This document shows positions 13,798-14,449 of a DNA stretch of 14,449 nt, in pieces. The notes under the pieces are model-generated. The model saw only the letters and a program-made list of their open reading frames with translations, ran no database searches and was not told the origin of the DNA. Position numbers and translations under genes: made by a program. Source of the stretch: Ilumatobacteraceae bacterium (lineage in GTDB: Bacteria; Actinomycetota; Acidimicrobiia; Acidimicrobiales; Ilumatobacteraceae). Each line of letters begins with the position of its first letter. Within the stretch, counting starts at the first letter, position 1. Where the stretch lies: contig JALRDI010000152.1 in the NCBI GenBank assembly GCA_023257035.1, positions 1 to 14,449 on the forward strand, read 5' to 3'.

Positions 13798-14449
13798 TGC
13801 GGGCAGTCGGGCAGCGCATCCGCTGGAGCTCGACGAACCTCGTCAACTTCTGCGGGAGACAGATCGAGATGGCATCCCTCGCAGCGACTACCGGTGAGCA
13901 TCGCTGCAGCAACACCCAACTTGGCTCGCACATGTTCGTAGCGGCTGACGAGCGCTGGTGGAAGCGATGACACGAGTTGCTCTCTGCTTGACGCAATGTC
14001 GCTGAGTCCGGCGTCGATCGATGCCTCGACGTCGGCGAGGGCTGATGTTGCGCTGGATGCCTGTTGACGAAGGTCTCCTTCTTGTGCTTTCAACAAAGAC
14101 AATTCGCTCTCTGCTGCAGACTGTTCGTCCATCTTGACAAGGGTTGCTTCGTCGAGTGCCGACCGCTCTTCGTCAAGTGTTGCGATTTCGTGTTGCAGTG
14201 CTTCGGCTTCACGCGGAGCAATGACCGTCTTCAGTTGCTCTTGTAATCGCATGCGGGAAGCATCGATTTCTCCAGAGCTCTGTTCGGCCGACGCAATCGT
14301 TTGCGTTGATTCTTCAATTTGTGCAGTAAGCGCGGCGCACCGGCGCTCCCATTCCACGACCGTGGTTGCGACTGCATTCAAGTGGTCGCGCTCGGCGAGA
14401 TTCGCTTTTCGATGCCGAGCTTGGTCACTTGCAGTATCGAGGCCTTGTA
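13773..14449 (-). CDS. coiled-coil protein with C-terminal C4 zinc ribbon (N-terminus beyond window)
   Basis: Long helical coiled coil rich in Glu, Gln, Ala and Leu, followed by a zinc ribbon: CEGC near the C-terminus and CPQCG 23 residues after it (C-x2-C...C-x2-C), then ending LLVR. This matches the zf-RING_7/Rv2229c family of actinobacteria; its molecular role is poorly known and nucleic-acid binding is often assumed. The frame stays open upstream of the TTG at 14381 through to the right edge (reading QGLDTASDQARHRKANLAER), which resembles the usual family N-terminal region, so the gene is partial and starts outside the window. It is followed by a membrane protein and a histidine phosphatase in one overlapping operon. 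Confidence 0.85.
   Translation of the reverse strand, partial: QGLDTASDQARHRKANLAERDHLNAVATTVVEWERRCAALTAQIEESTQTIASAEQSSGEIDASRMRLQEQLKTVIAPREAEALQHEIATLDEERSALDEATLVKMDEQSAAESELSLLKAQEGDLRQQASSATSALADVEASIDAGLSDIASSREQLVSSLPPALVSRYEHVRAKLGVAAAMLTGSRCEGCHLDLSPAEVDEVRRAPADALPDCPQCGRLLVR

Noticed and set aside
1..14449. CRISPR arrays, insertion sequences, phage genes, tRNAs, toxin-antitoxin pairs
   Set aside because: No regularly spaced repeats, transposase motifs, terminal inverted repeats or tRNA cloverleaf patterns were found by eye on either strand.

Overview
The window looks like chromosomal DNA of a moderately GC-rich actinomycete. A WhiB regulator, a Mycobacterium-style DnaQ/UvrC-like fusion nuclease, an LppM-like lipoprotein and a C4 zinc-ribbon coiled-coil protein near a histidine phosphatase all point to Actinomycetota. 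The tandem Tat-exported ferritin-like proteins and overall gene style suggest class Acidimicrobiia, but that class assignment is inference. I saw no insertion sequence, phage gene, CRISPR array or tRNA. Genes are tightly packed, with many start/stop overlaps.

Layout. (1) 1-142, minus: the 5' part of an unrecognised gene leaving the left edge, divergent from (2) 175/187-1890, plus: DEDDh exonuclease fused to a GIY-YIG nuclease domain. (3) Minus strand 3997-1828: whiB, then trpD and thrB with an 8-base overlap; the thrB 3' end overlaps the exonuclease 3' end by 63 bases. (4) 4138-9135, plus: a four-gene operon of glpD, an alkyl-DHAP-synthase-like flavoprotein, a small four-helix membrane protein and a GlpK-like FGGY kinase, with junctions TAATG, 2 bases and ATGA. 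It plausibly links glycerol/DHAP metabolism to lipid synthesis. (5) 9946-9215, minus: LppM-like lipoprotein. (6) 10206-11611, plus: two exported ferritin-like proteins. (7) 11664-12011: C-terminal remnant of a gene, probably a membrane glycosyltransferase. (8) 12022-12367: RNase P RNA, with 12-bp P1 and the P4 strands identified. (9) 12423-12695: a SelW/Rdx-family selenoprotein whose in-frame TGA at 12462 makes a CxxU motif. (10) 14449-12716, minus: zinc-ribbon coiled-coil protein (cut by the right edge), membrane protein and histidine phosphatase, all overlapping.

The main discovery is the selenoprotein. Standard gene calling would stop at the TGA or start after it at GTG 12483, losing the redox motif. 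In frame upstream of the TGA the sequence reads YRISITYCVP, then the TGA, then DYSDRAV, leading into a normal Rdx body. A hairpin matching the bacterial SECIS layout lies just downstream: CCGCGC / CGTGA loop / GCGCGG, with the loop 17 nt after the TGA. The organism should therefore carry selA, selB, selC and selD elsewhere.
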